Below, in pieces: positions 18,315-28,387 of a stretch of DNA of 64,000 nucleotides (positions are counted from its first letter, which is position 1; each line of letters opens with the position of its first letter). The position numbers and the translations under genes are program-made. The stretch covers positions 1,542,907 to 1,606,906 of the forward strand of contig DASUNM010000023.1 of NCBI GenBank assembly GCA_036277115.1. The letters are read 5' to 3'. The notes under the pieces are model-generated. The model was not told where the DNA came from. It ran no database searches and saw nothing but the letters and a program-made list of their open reading frames with translations. Origin of the DNA: Pyrinomonadaceae bacterium. GTDB taxonomy: Bacteria > Acidobacteriota > Blastocatellia > Pyrinomonadales > Pyrinomonadaceae.

Positions 18315-19571
18315 ATGAAGCTAATCCGTTCTGACATTCTCGAGAACCTTTGGATGGCGCTGGGCACTTTGCGCGCCAACAAGCTGCGGTCGTTCCTAAC
18401 GGTCTTTGGCGTCATCATCGGCGTGATCACGGTAATGCTGATCGCCTCGATCATCGCGGGCGTCGACACAGCGGTGACGAAAGAAGTCGAATCGTTCGGC
18501 ACCCGCTCGATGTACATCAGCAAGTTCGATCCCGGCATTCATGTCGGCCGCCGCTCGCGCGAAGAGCGCATGCGCAAAGAACTGACCTATGACGACGCGA
18601 TCGCCTTGTCACAACTGCCCACCGTTGAAGTCTCAGTCCCCTTTCTCGACATCACCAGCAACTTTTTTGGCCGGAAGATTAATGTCAGCGGCGGAGGCAA
18701 AACCTCGGCGTCGGTAGCTCTTCAGGGCACGCTGCCGGACTTTGAAAAAGCCGGCACGCAAGTCATTTCGGAAGGTCGGTTCTTTTCACAATACGAGAAC
18801 GACGCGAATCAGAAGGTGTGCGTGATCGGCTCAAAAGTGGCCGACGACTTTTTCCGGTTCCGCTCGCCCGTCGAAGAACACATCAAGATCGACGAGGAAG
18901 AGTTTCGCGTGGTGGGCGTGCTGCAAAAGCGCGAGCAGTTTTTGTTCAGCGGCGGCAGTGACGATCAGAATAATGTCATCTACCTGCCGTATAACGTCGC
19001 GCGCAAAGTGAAACCGAACGAGGACGACATCTACATTCTCGCCGTGGCAAAACCCGGCATGATGCGGCAGGCGATGGATCAGGTTGTCGATACGTTACGC
19101 GTGCGGCGCCAGGTGCCGTTCGGGGCCCGGGACAACTTCGGAATTGAGACGACTGAGTCACTCATCTCGACGTTTCGTTCGATTACCGGCGGCGTCGCCG
19201 TCGCGATGGTGGTGATTTCGTCAGTGGGCTTAATGGTAGGAGGCATCGGCGTGATGAACATCATGCTGGTGTCGGTCACCGAGCGCACCCGCGAAATCGG
19301 AGTGCGCAAGGCGATTGGCGCGCGCCGCAAAGACATCATGGTTCAGTTCCTGATCGAAGCAGCGACACTGACTGGATTCGGTGGACTGCTGGGATTGTTA
19401 GTCGGCTGGCTGCTGACGCTGGTGGTGCGATTGATCATGCCGTCCTACGTTCCGCTGTGGGCGCCGATTGCGGGTTTCGCCGCGAGCGTCGGCATAGGCG
19501 TGATCTTCGGGCTGTGGCCGGCGTGGAAGGCCGCGCGGCTCGATCCAATCGAATCGCTAAGATACGAATAA
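18315..19571 (+). CDS. MacB-type ABC permease, copy 4
   Basis: A 418-residue permease. Segment 1 lies near residues 20-45 (LRSFLTVFGVIIGVITV). The periplasmic domain has a Ser/Gly-rich strand near 120-130. The C-terminal membrane block contains MNIMLVSVTERTREIGVRKA, where Arg replaces Lys in the usual TERTKEIG, and the end RLDPIESLRYE. It closes the operon and is followed by a strong inverted repeat facing the convergent Yip1-like gene. Which permease pairs with which (homo- or heterodimers) cannot be read from sequence. Confidence 0.9.
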   Translation: MKLIRSDILENLWMALGTLRANKLRSFLTVFGVIIGVITVMLIASIIAGVDTAVTKEVESFGTRSMYISKFDPGIHVGRRSREERMRKELTYDDAIALSQLPTVEVSVPFLDITSNFFGRKINVSGGGKTSASVALQGTLPDFEKAGTQVISEGRFFSQYENDANQKVCVIGSKVADDFFRFRSPVEEHIKIDEEEFRVVGVLQKREQFLFSGGSDDQNNVIYLPYNVARKVKPNEDDIYILAVAKPGMMRQAMDQVVDTLRVRRQVPFGARDNFGIETTESLISTFRSITGGVAVAMVVISSVGLMVGGIGVMNIMLVSVTERTREIGVRKAIGARRKDIMVQFLIEAATLTGFGGLLGLLVGWLLTLVVRLIMPSYVPLWAPIAGFAASVGIGVIFGLWPAWKAARLDPIESLRYE

Positions 19572-19572
19572 C

Positions 19573-19625
19573 GTGGCACAGACTTCAGTCTGTGATCAGC
19601 CCGATCAAACTGAAGTCTGTGCCAC
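19573..19625. terminator. Bidirectional terminator-like inverted repeat
   Basis: A 16-base perfect stem, GTGGCACAGACTTCAG (19573-19588) with CTGAAGTCTGTGCCAC (19610-19625), around a 21-base loop, lies between the convergent ends of permease copy 4 and the Yip1-like gene. No T-run follows, so intrinsic termination is not proven. It may also be a copy of a dispersed palindrome. Confidence 0.6.
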
Positions 19626-19634
19626 CGCTGGCCC

Positions 19635-20633
19635 TTAGCCCAGGAAGCTCGGGAAGATTGCGGCCATCGCCAGCCTGAGCACCAGGAATAGAACTGTCAG
19701 CGTGATGGTCACTCCCCATGCCGCGGTCGAGCTGACTTTGTAGCCACCCTCGCGCAGTCCCGTCGCCATCAGCCAAATTCGATACAACGCAAGGATGCCG
19801 AAGGTCGCCAGGAACGTGTACAGAATCGGATGGTCTTTCGACGAAACCAGCAGCGCCAGGTGGTCATACACCAACGACTCCTGGCCCAGCAACGGATGGA
19901 TGTCTTCCGGCGCCTTCAGGTAAAGCACGAGGAAACTAATTAACTTCTGTATCACGGTCACGGGAAGACTGAGGTATGCGACGACCGAAAACGCCTGCCA
20001 GTAGTGCATGCGACCGCCAAACGCGAGCACGCCCAGAAGGGCCAGCGCCGCTACAAGTGCGACGCCAAAAAACCCGTTAGCGATGGTGCTGATTCCATTT
20101 GTCACCTGGGCCGACGTTGAATTTGCTTTTTCCAGTTCCGTGCGTCTGGATTCGGCAAGCGCCTCGGGCGGCGGTTTCAAAGGGCTTTGCTCGAGCGCGT
20201 CAAAAGTGAAATTCACAATGCGTTCCGGACCGAGGCGCCGGTAGAACGCAGTCGTGTACACCGCACTGACAATTCCCACAATCAGAATCGCGGCCAGCCA
20301 ACGCGGGTGCGCGCGGAGATTCCGGAAGACGCGCGTGGGTTCAAAAAAGATTCCGGCGAGCGTTGCCGCGGTGGACATTTTAGGCGGTGCGTCCGGCACG
20401 GCCGGCAATCGCATGAAGCTGAACCCGAAGAACATGATGCCCAACACACAAACCGTCGCGCCGGTGCCAATCGCTGACGTCAGCACGCCCGCGATGTTCA
20501 GCCCGATGATGATTATGCCGACTACGAATACACCGACGCCCGCCCACATCAACCAGGTGGGCCGCTGCCGCTCCGGCTCAGTTTGGATTGGCGGCGGTGG
20601 TGGGGCATGAAACTCCTGATTTGGATCGCTCAT
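19635..20633 (-). CDS. Yip1-domain membrane protein
   Basis: A 332-residue protein. A Pro-rich cytosolic N-tail precedes two closely spaced hydrophobic segments (about 28-70). A soluble linker follows, then five further segments between about 110 and 330. The C-terminal part, with an FEPTRVFRNLRAHPRW-type entry near residue 97, resembles the bacterial Yip1 domain. The role of bacterial Yip1 proteins is unknown. It lies downstream of the OppF-type gene on the same strand across a 91-base gap and may be co-transcribed. Confidence 0.75.
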   Translation of the reverse strand: MSDPNQEFHAPPPPPIQTEPERQRPTWLMWAGVGVFVVGIIIIGLNIAGVLTSAIGTGATVCVLGIMFFGFSFMRLPAVPDAPPKMSTAATLAGIFFEPTRVFRNLRAHPRWLAAILIVGIVSAVYTTAFYRRLGPERIVNFTFDALEQSPLKPPPEALAESRRTELEKANSTSAQVTNGISTIANGFFGVALVAALALLGVLAFGGRMHYWQAFSVVAYLSLPVTVIQKLISFLVLYLKAPEDIHPLLGQESLVYDHLALLVSSKDHPILYTFLATFGILALYRIWLMATGLREGGYKVSSTAAWGVTITLTVLFLVLRLAMAAIFPSFLG

Positions 20634-20724
20634 GTTTTCTCCTCTGACTTTTAGAGGACGGGGAGACTGCTTTCCGTCCGATGATTACGTTAAGTTGTTT
20701 TACGGACGCGCTGCGCGCCAGGTT

Positions 20725-21738
20725 TCAAACCGTTTTGGTAACCAGAGTCTCGATTGGCTTTGCCTCGGCGTAACCATCGACGCGAATGCAGGCCGCGGAA
20801 TGACCCGGAGAAATTTCGCGCAACTCTGGATCAATTCGCGAGCACTCGTCAATAGCAATCGGGCAGCGCGTACGAAAGCGACAGCCCGACGGCGGATTGC
20901 GAGCCGTCGGCACGTCGCCCTTCAAGATAATGCGGTCGCGTTTCTCTTTTGGATCGGGAACCGGAATTGCCGATAACAGCGCGCTCGTGTACGGGTGCAA
21001 GGGGTTGGCGTACAGCTGAGCGGCCGTCGCTATCTCGACCACGCGGCCGAGATACATCACGGCCACGCGCGTTGAGATGTGTTCGACCACGGCGAGTCCG
21101 TGCGAGATGAAAAGGTAGGTGAGCCCGAATTCTCTTTGCAGATCCTGTAGCAGGTTAACGACCTGGGCTTGCACGGAAACATCCAGCGCCGACACCGGCT
21201 CGTCAGCAATGATTAGTTTCGGATTCAACGCCAGCGCGCGCGCCACCCCGATGCGTTGTAACTGTCCGCCGGAGAATTCGTGGCTGTAGCGACTCGCGTA
21301 ATCAGGATCGAGACCGACCTTGCCGAGGAGCCAGGCGACGCGTTCACGCCGCTCTGCTTTGTTTCCGATTTTGTGGATCACCAAAGGTTCGCCGACGATG
21401 TTGCCGACTTTCATGCGGGGATTCAGTGACGCGGCGGGATCCTGAAAGATGATCTGCATTTCGCGCCGCAACGCGCGCAGGTCACGTTTGTTCATCGCGG
21501 TGACGTCACGGTTTTCGAACTTCACGTCGCCGCTGGTCGGTTCGATCAAACGCAGAATGCACCGGCCGGCCGTTGATTTGCCGCAGCCTGATTCGCCGAC
21601 CAGTCCCAGCGTCTCGCCTCGGAAAATGTCGAACGTAACGCTATCAACGGCGCGGATTGGCCCGTCGTCAGTCGGAAAGTGCTTGACGAGAGACTGGACG
21701 TTAACCAGTGGTTGTCCGGTTTGGTTTTCCGTGGACAT
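20725..21738 (-). CDS. Oligopeptide ABC transporter ATP-binding protein, OppF type
   Basis: A 337-residue ATPase. Walker [10 protein letters not shown], signature [15 protein letters not shown], Walker [13 protein letters not shown] and the switch His in [12 protein letters not shown] are all present. The C-terminal oligo_HPY zinc-type region is present too ([12 protein letters not shown] and a Cys-containing end with CRFRTRCP), typical of the Opp/Dpp family that imports peptides. The open frame extends to 21933, but the ATG at 21738 (MSTENQTG) is the sensible start because upstream sequence is palindromic repeat. It pairs with the OppD-type gene just upstream. No permease or binding-protein gene is in the window, so the pair may serve a transporter encoded elsewhere. 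Confidence 0.9.
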   Translation of the reverse strand: MSTENQTGQPLVNVQSLVKHFPTDDGPIRAVDSVTFDIFRGETLGLVGESGCGKSTAGRCILRLIEPTSGDVKFENRDVTAMNKRDLRALRREMQIIFQDPAASLNPRMKVGNIVGEPLVIHKIGNKAERRERVAWLLGKVGLDPDYASRYSHEFSGGQLQRIGVARALALNPKLIIADEPVSALDVSVQAQVVNLLQDLQREFGLTYLFISHGLAVVEHISTRVAVMYLGRVVEIATAAQLYANPLHPYTSALLSAIPVPDPKEKRDRIILKGDVPTARNPPSGCRFRTRCPIAIDECSRIDPELREISPGHSAACIRVDGYAEAKPIETLVTKTV

Positions 21739-21841
21739 GCAAAGCTTTGCGGCTTGCCGCCGCACAGTGCGGTAAGGCTTTGCCTTACCGTGACTGTGAA
21801 AAATAAAAAGGAGGCTACTCCTCGGGTGCTGAGGCGTAGCC

Positions 21842-22888
<1,047 letters not shown>

Positions 22889-22910
22889 TTTGATCCAGTG
22901 TAACGCAGTT

Positions 22911-23010
22911 CGGGGCAGTAGCCCGACCGTGACGGAGGGCGCTGATGAGATCTCAGATTTGAAATTTGAGATCTCAGGACGCCCTCCCTGACGGTCGGGC
23001 TACTGCCCCG
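22911..23010. repeat. REP-C palindrome with inner palindrome
   Basis: Arms CGGGGCAGTAGCCCGACCGT (22911-22930) and its inverse (22991-23010) frame a core that itself contains an inner palindrome (GAGATCTCAGATTTGAAATTTGAGATCTC, about 22946-22976). It fills the gap between the oppD-type gene and the M28 peptidase. A few CTCACTG units follow at about 23047-23065, over the peptidase stop. Confidence 0.85.
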
Positions 23011-23058
23011 ACGCTAGTCGCAAGTTAGCAACTTGCGTTACAGCTTACTGCTCACTGC

Positions 23059-24777
23059 TCACTGCCTGGTGCTCACAGGTTTCCGCGGCAGCTTCTCATC
23101 TCTCATCGCACTCTGATAGATGAATGCGGCCATGATCGTGGACGCCTGCTTCATATCATCCGCCTGGATGCGATCGAACATGTCCATGTTCGAGTGGTGC
23201 GTGCGCGTGTCGTATTCAATCTCATCCTGAATGAATTGAAAGCCCGGCAGGCCAATCGCGTCGAACGCCAGATGATCCGTGCCGCCCGTATTCGAAAGCG
23301 AGAGCGTCTCAGCACCAAGATCGCGGAACGGCGCCAGCCATTGGCGAAACAGTCCGGCCATCGCGTCGTTGCCCTGCAGGTAAACGCCGCGAATCTTTCC
23401 AGTGCCGTTATCGAGATTGAAGTAACCCGCGACCTTGTCATAATCCGGTAGCTTCACCAGCACCGGCGCGGGCGGCGGCGCCGCCGTCGTTCCGTTGCCG
23501 TTGCCGTTTGCCGCAGTCGTGGCGGCCGGCGTTTCCATTCTGCCGAAATGTTTCGCGACGTACGCGCGCGAGCCGAGCAGTCCCTGCTCTTCGCCGCTCC
23601 ACAAAGCGATGCGAATCGTGCGCCGCGGCTTCAATCCCAAAGCTTGAATGATGCGCACCGCTTCCATGCCCACCGCTACGCCGGCCCCGTTGTCCGTCGC
23701 GCCGGTGCCGCCATGCCAGGAGTCCATGTGGCCACCCAGCATCACGATCTCAGCCTTCAACGTGGGATCGCTGCCGGGAATTTCCGCCACCGTGTTGTAG
23801 CCATTCAGATCCTTGTCCTGGTATTCAACGGCTAATTCAACTTCCATCTTCACCGTTTCGCCGGCTTGAATCATGCGCACGACACGGTTGTAATGTTCGA
23901 CCGCCATGGCCACCTGCGGCACCATCTTTGGGGCGTCTTTGTCCCACGGTCTGAACCGCCGGGGGGCATTCGCGCTGGCCGCGCCGGGCCCGAAAGTATC
24001 CGGCGAGAACGGCTGCGGCACAGTGGCCGCCGATACGAAAATCGTGCCGCCATCACCACGGCCATGATCGATTAGCACGGCCGCGCCTTCGTCAACAAAG
24101 AACTGGTTCCTGGCAGCGGCGAACTTCTGCGCCGCAAGAAATTCCGGATTGCGATTGCCGGCCCCACCACGGCCACCGCCGCCCGGACGGGGCATCGGCG
24201 CATTCGCGAGGGCGAGCAGGTTCTTTTCGTCCCGTCGCGTTCCCGGCGCCGCAAACAGTGCTTTCACTTCGCGCATCGGCGCGGTCAAGACGATCTTGCC
24301 TTTCAACTTGCCTTTAAAGCGCGCCAGATCGGCTTCGTCCTTCGCGTCAAAGTAGACAACTTCAGCGGCTACCGGTCCGTTTGTTCCCGGCGACCACGCT
24401 TTCGGGTAAGCGATGAGCGGAAAGCCCTGCGGCTCGATCACCTGCGCGCTGAATCGTTTCAAAGACCAGCCACGGCCGAACGTCCCCCAGCTTTCAACAT
24501 TTGCGTTCTGCAATCCCCATTTCGCCAAAGTATCGCGCGTCCAATCGTTCGCGCGCTTCATCTGCGGCGACGCCGTCAGGCGCGGCCCGATGACATCGGT
24601 CAGGTAAGAAAGCGTCTGCATCACCTGTGATCGATTCATACCTTCATCGCGAATCTTTGCGATTGGGTCGTTGGGATCGAGCGCGGGCTGTTGGTTGGCC
24701 GGCTGCTGCGCAAGGGCAGCGTACGGCGCGACGAGTGCGAAAAGCAGAACTAAGGCAGCAAATTGGCGACGAATCAT
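23059..24777 (-). CDS. Secreted M28-family zinc aminopeptidase
   Basis: A 572-residue exported peptidase. The signal peptide is residues 1-23 (basic start, hydrophobic core, A-L-A before Gln). A PA-type insert occupies about 130-265. The M28 catalytic domain follows, with [27 protein letters not shown] and a late HHSNMD, covering the expected zinc ligands and the Glu base. A low-complexity Gly/Arg/Pro stretch near 205-215 and an Ala/Thr/Gly-rich loop near 425 are variable insertions. It probably cleaves peptides in the periplasm or outside the cell. The peptide-import ATPase genes lie downstream on the same strand, which fits a peptide-scavenging group. Confidence 0.9.
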   Translation of the reverse strand: MIRRQFAALVLLFALVAPYAALAQQPANQQPALDPNDPIAKIRDEGMNRSQVMQTLSYLTDVIGPRLTASPQMKRANDWTRDTLAKWGLQNANVESWGTFGRGWSLKRFSAQVIEPQGFPLIAYPKAWSPGTNGPVAAEVVYFDAKDEADLARFKGKLKGKIVLTAPMREVKALFAAPGTRRDEKNLLALANAPMPRPGGGGRGGAGNRNPEFLAAQKFAAARNQFFVDEGAAVLIDHGRGDGGTIFVSAATVPQPFSPDTFGPGAASANAPRRFRPWDKDAPKMVPQVAMAVEHYNRVVRMIQAGETVKMEVELAVEYQDKDLNGYNTVAEIPGSDPTLKAEIVMLGGHMDSWHGGTGATDNGAGVAVGMEAVRIIQALGLKPRRTIRIALWSGEEQGLLGSRAYVAKHFGRMETPAATTAANGNGNGTTAAPPPAPVLVKLPDYDKVAGYFNLDNGTGKIRGVYLQGNDAMAGLFRQWLAPFRDLGAETLSLSNTGGTDHLAFDAIGLPGFQFIQDEIEYDTRTHHSNMDMFDRIQADDMKQASTIMAAFIYQSAMRDEKLPRKPVSTRQ

Positions 24778-24892
24778 GGTGGACTCCTAACTGAACTTCG
24801 AAATGGAATGTTTCACTTGGCTTGAAAGCCAACCGCGTAACTGGATTGACGCTGCTTATACTCGGAAAGTTACAACGAATCAAGAAATTAGA

Positions 24893-25032
24893 AGGTCTTT
24901 GGGCTCTTTCGGCTTTGGTCTTGGGCTTGGGCCTTTGTTCCGATGAGCACGAGTAGCTGGAAATTCTGGAAGCACTCAGTGGCAGAGACCAAAGACCTAA
25001 GACAAAGACATAAGCCCAAAGCCCAAAGATCT
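24893..25032. repeat. Imperfect long inverted repeat in a divergent promoter region
   Basis: The left arm, built of TCTTTGGGCTTT/TTGGTCTTGGGC units (about 24894-24936), is an inverted, imperfect match of the right arm (about 24983-25032) around a 45-base core. It lies in the 302-base gap between the divergent M28 and hisS genes. A TATGAT (25065-25070) just before the hisS ATG could be a -10 box giving a very short leader, but no -35 box stands out. Confidence 0.55.
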
Positions 25033-25079
25033 AATCACAGAGTCCCAAGTGCGTTTTTGTCTGTTATGATTGCGCGCTA

Positions 25080-26474
25080 ATGCCTTCACTAAAGACCCAG
25101 CCGGCCCGTGGCATGCGCGATTTCTTGCCCGCCGACGTGCGTAAACGCGAGTACGTCATTGGGGTCATTAAGCAGGTCTACGAGCGCTACGGTTTCGAGC
25201 CGCTGGAAACCCCGGCGGTCGAAAATATCGAGACGCTGATGGGCAAGTACGGTGAAGAAGGCAATCAGCTCATCTTCAAAATTCTCAAGCGTGGCGAGCA
25301 TGAGAAGACCGGCGAAGCGGATCTCGCACTGCGTTACGATCTGACTGTTCCCCTCGCGCGCGTGGTCGCGCAGTATCAGAACGATCTGCCGAAATTTTTC
25401 AAGCGCTACCAGATTCAACCAGTCTGGCGCGCGGATCGTCCCGCGCGCGGCCGCTTTCGCGAGTTTTATCAATGCGACGTCGATGTGCTTGGGTCGCAAT
25501 CAATGATTGTCGAGGCCGAGCTAATCGCAGCGGCGAGCGACGCGCTGGTAGCGCTGGGCTTCAAAGACTTCACGATTCGTTTGAATCATCGGCAGGTCCT
25601 CACGGGCATTCTTGATCAGGCTGGAGTGTCGCGTGAGCAGCACGACGCCGCTCTAATTGCCCTCGACAAGATGGACAAAGCCGGGCCCGAGGGTGTCGCA
25701 CGTGAGCTTCAGGCACGGGGCATCGTCGATGAATCCGCCGTGAAGCTGATGCGCTTCTTCGAAGGACTTGCCGGCGCGAAACATGCTTTGGATCTGGTCG
25801 ATCTCGGTGAGGCTACCGACGCGCGCGCGGCTTACAATGCCGACGTTCTCGGGCGTTTGGTCGAGTTCATCGGCCCACACGAAATCGGCGCGAGTGGCGT
25901 TGACGATTTGCGCCAAATTCTTCAGTTCGCCAAGGCAAGCGGCGTCGATCAACGAATCAAACTCGATCCGACCCTGGCGCGCGGACTCGCGTATTATACT
26001 GGCGCGATCATTGAAATTAACGTCGCGGATCTCGCGGGCAGTCTCGGCGGCGGCGGACGTTACGACAATCTCGTCGGCATGTTTCTTGGCAAAGACGTTC
26101 CGGCATGTGGTTTCTCGCTCGGACTAGAACGGATCATCGTGGTGATGAGCGAGCGCGAAATGTTTCCGGAACAGTTGATAGCCTCGCCCGCGGACGTGAT
26201 GGTGACACTCTGGAGCGACGACTCAATCGCTGAATCGATCGCACTCGCGAGCGAATTGAGAACCAACGGGTTGCGCGTCGATGTGTATCCTGAAGCCGAC
26301 AAGCTAGGTAAGCAATTTAAGTATGCCTCGGAGCGCGGCATCCCGTTTGTGGCGATTCTTGGAGACGAAGAGCGCGCCAAAGGCGAAGTCGCGATTAAAG
26401 ATATGCGGAGCGGCGAGCAGAAATCCGTGGCCCGCGGCCAAGTCGCGCATTTGTTACAGAACCGCGAGCGATAG
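25080..26474 (+). CDS. hisS: Histidyl-tRNA synthetase
   Basis: A 464-residue class II synthetase that charges tRNA-His. Class II motif 1 is near residues 40-60. Motif 2 is around RPARGRFREFYQCDVDVLG, and the histidine-specific motifs are LARGLAYYTGAIIEI and, at motif 3, CGFSLGLERI. The C-terminal anticodon-binding domain covers about 370-460. The length is somewhat above the roughly 420-430 residues of the E. coli enzyme. The start ATG agrees with the family's G-x-x-D opening near residue 11. It is divergent from the peptidase and followed by a REP-D palindrome. Confidence 0.96.
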   Translation: MPSLKTQPARGMRDFLPADVRKREYVIGVIKQVYERYGFEPLETPAVENIETLMGKYGEEGNQLIFKILKRGEHEKTGEADLALRYDLTVPLARVVAQYQNDLPKFFKRYQIQPVWRADRPARGRFREFYQCDVDVLGSQSMIVEAELIAAASDALVALGFKDFTIRLNHRQVLTGILDQAGVSREQHDAALIALDKMDKAGPEGVARELQARGIVDESAVKLMRFFEGLAGAKHALDLVDLGEATDARAAYNADVLGRLVEFIGPHEIGASGVDDLRQILQFAKASGVDQRIKLDPTLARGLAYYTGAIIEINVADLAGSLGGGGRYDNLVGMFLGKDVPACGFSLGLERIIVVMSEREMFPEQLIASPADVMVTLWSDDSIAESIALASELRTNGLRVDVYPEADKLGKQFKYASERGIPFVAILGDEERAKGEVAIKDMRSGEQKSVARGQVAHLLQNRER

Positions 26475-26480
26475 CGAGCG

Positions 26481-26587
26481 GATTTGGAGTGCGGTGGCAA
26501 GCGTAGCGCGACACCGCTTTGGATCGCCCGTCGCGATCCCTAATCCAAAGCGCCGTCGCCGCTTCGCTTTGCCGGCGCACTCCAAAT
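26481..26587. repeat. REP-D palindrome, solo copy
   Basis: The left end GATTTGGAGTGCGGTGGCAA and the inverted right end GCCGGCGCACTCCAAATT bracket about 70 bases that fold on themselves (CACCGCTTTGGAT / ATCCAAAGCGCC). The same ends flank the Y1 transposase relic at 30241-30905. This looks like a non-autonomous copy lacking the transposase gene. Confidence 0.8.
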
Positions 26588-26599
26588 TAAGGACAAGGC

Positions 26600-27166
26600 A
26601 TGACCACTCAATCTCTCGGCCAACATTATATGGAAGACGTGCTGCGGACCTTTCGCGAATACAAAAAGCTGGGCGAGCGCGCATTCGCGCAAACCAGCGA
26701 CGAAGATTTTTTTCGCACCATCGACGACGAGTCGAATAGCATCTCCGTCATCATCAAGCATATTGCCGGCAACATGCTTTCGCGCTGGACTGACTTCCTG
26801 AACACTGACGGCGAGAAGCCGGACCGCAATCGCGACATGGAATTCGTGATGCTGCCCGAGACGACAAAGGACGAAATGCTTGCGTACTGGGAGAAGGGTT
26901 GGAAATGCACATTCGACGCGCTCGAACCATTAACGGCTGACGATCTGCTGCGCACGGTGAAGATTCGCGGCGAGGATCACACAATCGTGCAGGCCATCAA
27001 CCGGCAGATTGCCCATTACGCGAGTCACATCGGGCAGATTGTCTATCTCGCGAAGCATTTCAAATCGAATGAGTGGCAAAGCCTGAGCGTGCCGAAGAAC
27101 AAGTCGGCCGAGTTCAACGCTCAGTTACAGAATCGCGAGGGTAAGCACAGAGGCAAAGGGGTTTGA
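26600..27166 (+). CDS. DinB/DUF1572-like four-helix protein
   Basis: A 188-residue soluble protein with the DinB-superfamily pattern. His46-type metal residues appear in SVIIKHIAGNM (about 50-60), and a second pair lies in NRQIAHYASHIGQIVYLAKH (about 133-152). Three histidines in such positions usually bind a divalent metal in this four-helix bundle. Members include thiol-dependent S-transferases and many proteins without known function. It is followed after 4 bases by two glyoxalase-fold genes. Its own substrate is unknown. Confidence 0.8.
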   Translation: MTTQSLGQHYMEDVLRTFREYKKLGERAFAQTSDEDFFRTIDDESNSISVIIKHIAGNMLSRWTDFLNTDGEKPDRNRDMEFVMLPETTKDEMLAYWEKGWKCTFDALEPLTADDLLRTVKIRGEDHTIVQAINRQIAHYASHIGQIVYLAKHFKSNEWQSLSVPKNKSAEFNAQLQNREGKHRGKGV

Positions 27167-27170
27167 ATTC

Positions 27171-27536
27171 ATGTTTCTCGGACTACGCACAGCCATCTAT
27201 CACGTCGGCGACATTGAAAAAGGCAAGATGTGGTACACCAAGGTCCTCGGAATCGAGCCTTACTTCGACCAGCCGTTCTACGTCGGATTCAATGTGAGTG
27301 GATATGAACTCGGCCTCCAACCGGACGAAACCGCTGCCGATGTCCGAGCTGACGGAGCGGTGGCATATTGGGGAGTCGCTGATGCGGACGCAGTTTTCAA
27401 AGAGCTGATCGCATTGGGCTCAACGGTTCACGAACCCGTACAGGACGTCGGTGGAGGAATCAAAGTGGGGACGGTTAAAGATCCCTTCGGCAATGTCTTT
27501 GGCATCATCGAGAACCCACACTTCAAGCTTGCTTAA
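27171..27536 (+). CDS. VOC/glyoxalase-fold protein 1
   Basis: A 121-residue single vicinal-oxygen-chelate domain built of two beta-alpha-beta-beta-beta modules. The N-terminal half has AIYHVGDIEKGKMWYTKVLG, with a possible first metal His. The C-terminal half ends in DPFGNVFGIIENP with a Glu at the usual metal position. Function (dioxygenase, isomerase or resistance protein) cannot be assigned. Its stop overlaps the start of the second VOC gene (TAATG). Confidence 0.85.
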   Translation: MFLGLRTAIYHVGDIEKGKMWYTKVLGIEPYFDQPFYVGFNVSGYELGLQPDETAADVRADGAVAYWGVADADAVFKELIALGSTVHEPVQDVGGGIKVGTVKDPFGNVFGIIENPHFKLA

Positions 27537-27901
27537 TGGTCGTAGCACTGCATCACGTCAACGTAACGGTGCCCGCGAAACTTGAAGCGGTGGCCAAGCA
27601 TTTTTACGGCGCGGTGCTCGGCTTGAAACAGATTCCGAAACCAGCGACGTCGCGCCAAAGCGGTGCCTGGTACGAAATCGGTGAGACGCAGTTGCATCTC
27701 TCGGTCGACGACGAAGGACACGGACAGGTGAGTTCCGGTCATGTCTGCTTCGCCATTTCTGACCTGGCGGAAGCGGAACAGAAATTTCGCGAAGCCGGAG
27801 TCGAGATCATCCCTGACCCCAAGCCGAACCCGAATGCGCCACGATTTTTTGTCCGCGACCCGGGCGGAAATCTGTTAGAGATTGCGCAGGCCTCTGTGTA
27901 A
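27536..27901 (+). CDS. VOC/glyoxalase-fold protein 2
   Basis: A 121-residue vicinal-oxygen-chelate protein, only distantly similar to its neighbour. LHHVNVTVPA at the N-terminus supplies the first metal His. The middle has YEIGETQLHLS with a second His, and DPGGNLLEIAQ at the end gives the metal Glu. This His/His/Glu set is typical of extradiol-dioxygenase-like and glyoxalase-like members. Translation is coupled to the preceding VOC gene. The last codons enter an inverted repeat that separates it from the RidA-like gene. Confidence 0.85.
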   Translation: MVVALHHVNVTVPAKLEAVAKHFYGAVLGLKQIPKPATSRQSGAWYEIGETQLHLSVDDEGHGQVSSGHVCFAISDLAEAEQKFREAGVEIIPDPKPNPNAPRFFVRDPGGNLLEIAQASV

Positions 27902-27977
27902 GTCTGTGGTCCTTTGTGTCTCTGTGGTAAGAGACGATCAACTACAGAGGCACAGAGAACCACAGAGGTTCACTGAG
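27891..27977. repeat. CTCTGTG-type inverted repeat
   Basis: The left side (CCTCTGTGTAAGTCTGTGG-CTCTGTGG) and right side (ACAGAGGCACAGAGAACCACAGAGG) are imperfect inverses around GTAAGAGACGATCAACT. It occupies the gap between the second VOC gene and the RidA-like gene and covers the VOC stop codon. Confidence 0.65.
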
Positions 27978-27985
27978 AAAAAAGC

Positions 27986-28384
27986 ATGGCCTTCACACTT
28001 ATCAATCCCGAATCACTCGGTGCGCCGCGCGGCTATTCGAACGGAGTGCTCACGGACGCCGGTGGCCGGGTGCTTTTCATCTCCGGGCAAATCGGTTGGG
28101 ATCACCAGCAGAAGATAGTCAGCGATGATGTCGTTGAGCAGTTCGATCTCGCGCTGGCGAATGTGATTGCGGTCGTCGTTGAAGCCGGCGGGAAACCGGA
28201 TCAAATCGCGCGACTGATCATTTACGTCACTGACAAGAATGAATACCGCGATCGAACGACGGAAATCGGTGAGCGTTATCGCGCGCGCATGGGGAAACAT
28301 TTTCCGGCAATGGTGCTGGTCGAAGTGAAGAGTCTTTTAGAAGACCGGGCTAAAATCGAAATCGAGGGGACGGCTGTTCTCTAA
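27986..28384 (+). CDS. RidA/YjgF-family protein, non-canonical subgroup
   Basis: A 132-residue RidA-fold protein of the usual length, expected to form trimers. The family's ISGQIGWD and ALANVIAVVVEAGGKPD stretches are present. True RidA enamine/imine deaminases carry an Arg in the P-A-R-x-x-V-E-V motif; here the motif reads PAMVLVEV, so the key Arg is Met. That argues against classical deaminase activity. It sits at the start of the anthranilate-related region, where the proposed ring-reduction product is an enamine, so a related hydrolytic or binding role is possible but not shown. Confidence 0.85.
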   Translation: MAFTLINPESLGAPRGYSNGVLTDAGGRVLFISGQIGWDHQQKIVSDDVVEQFDLALANVIAVVVEAGGKPDQIARLIIYVTDKNEYRDRTTEIGERYRARMGKHFPAMVLVEVKSLLEDRAKIEIEGTAVL

Positions 28385-28387
28385 ACG

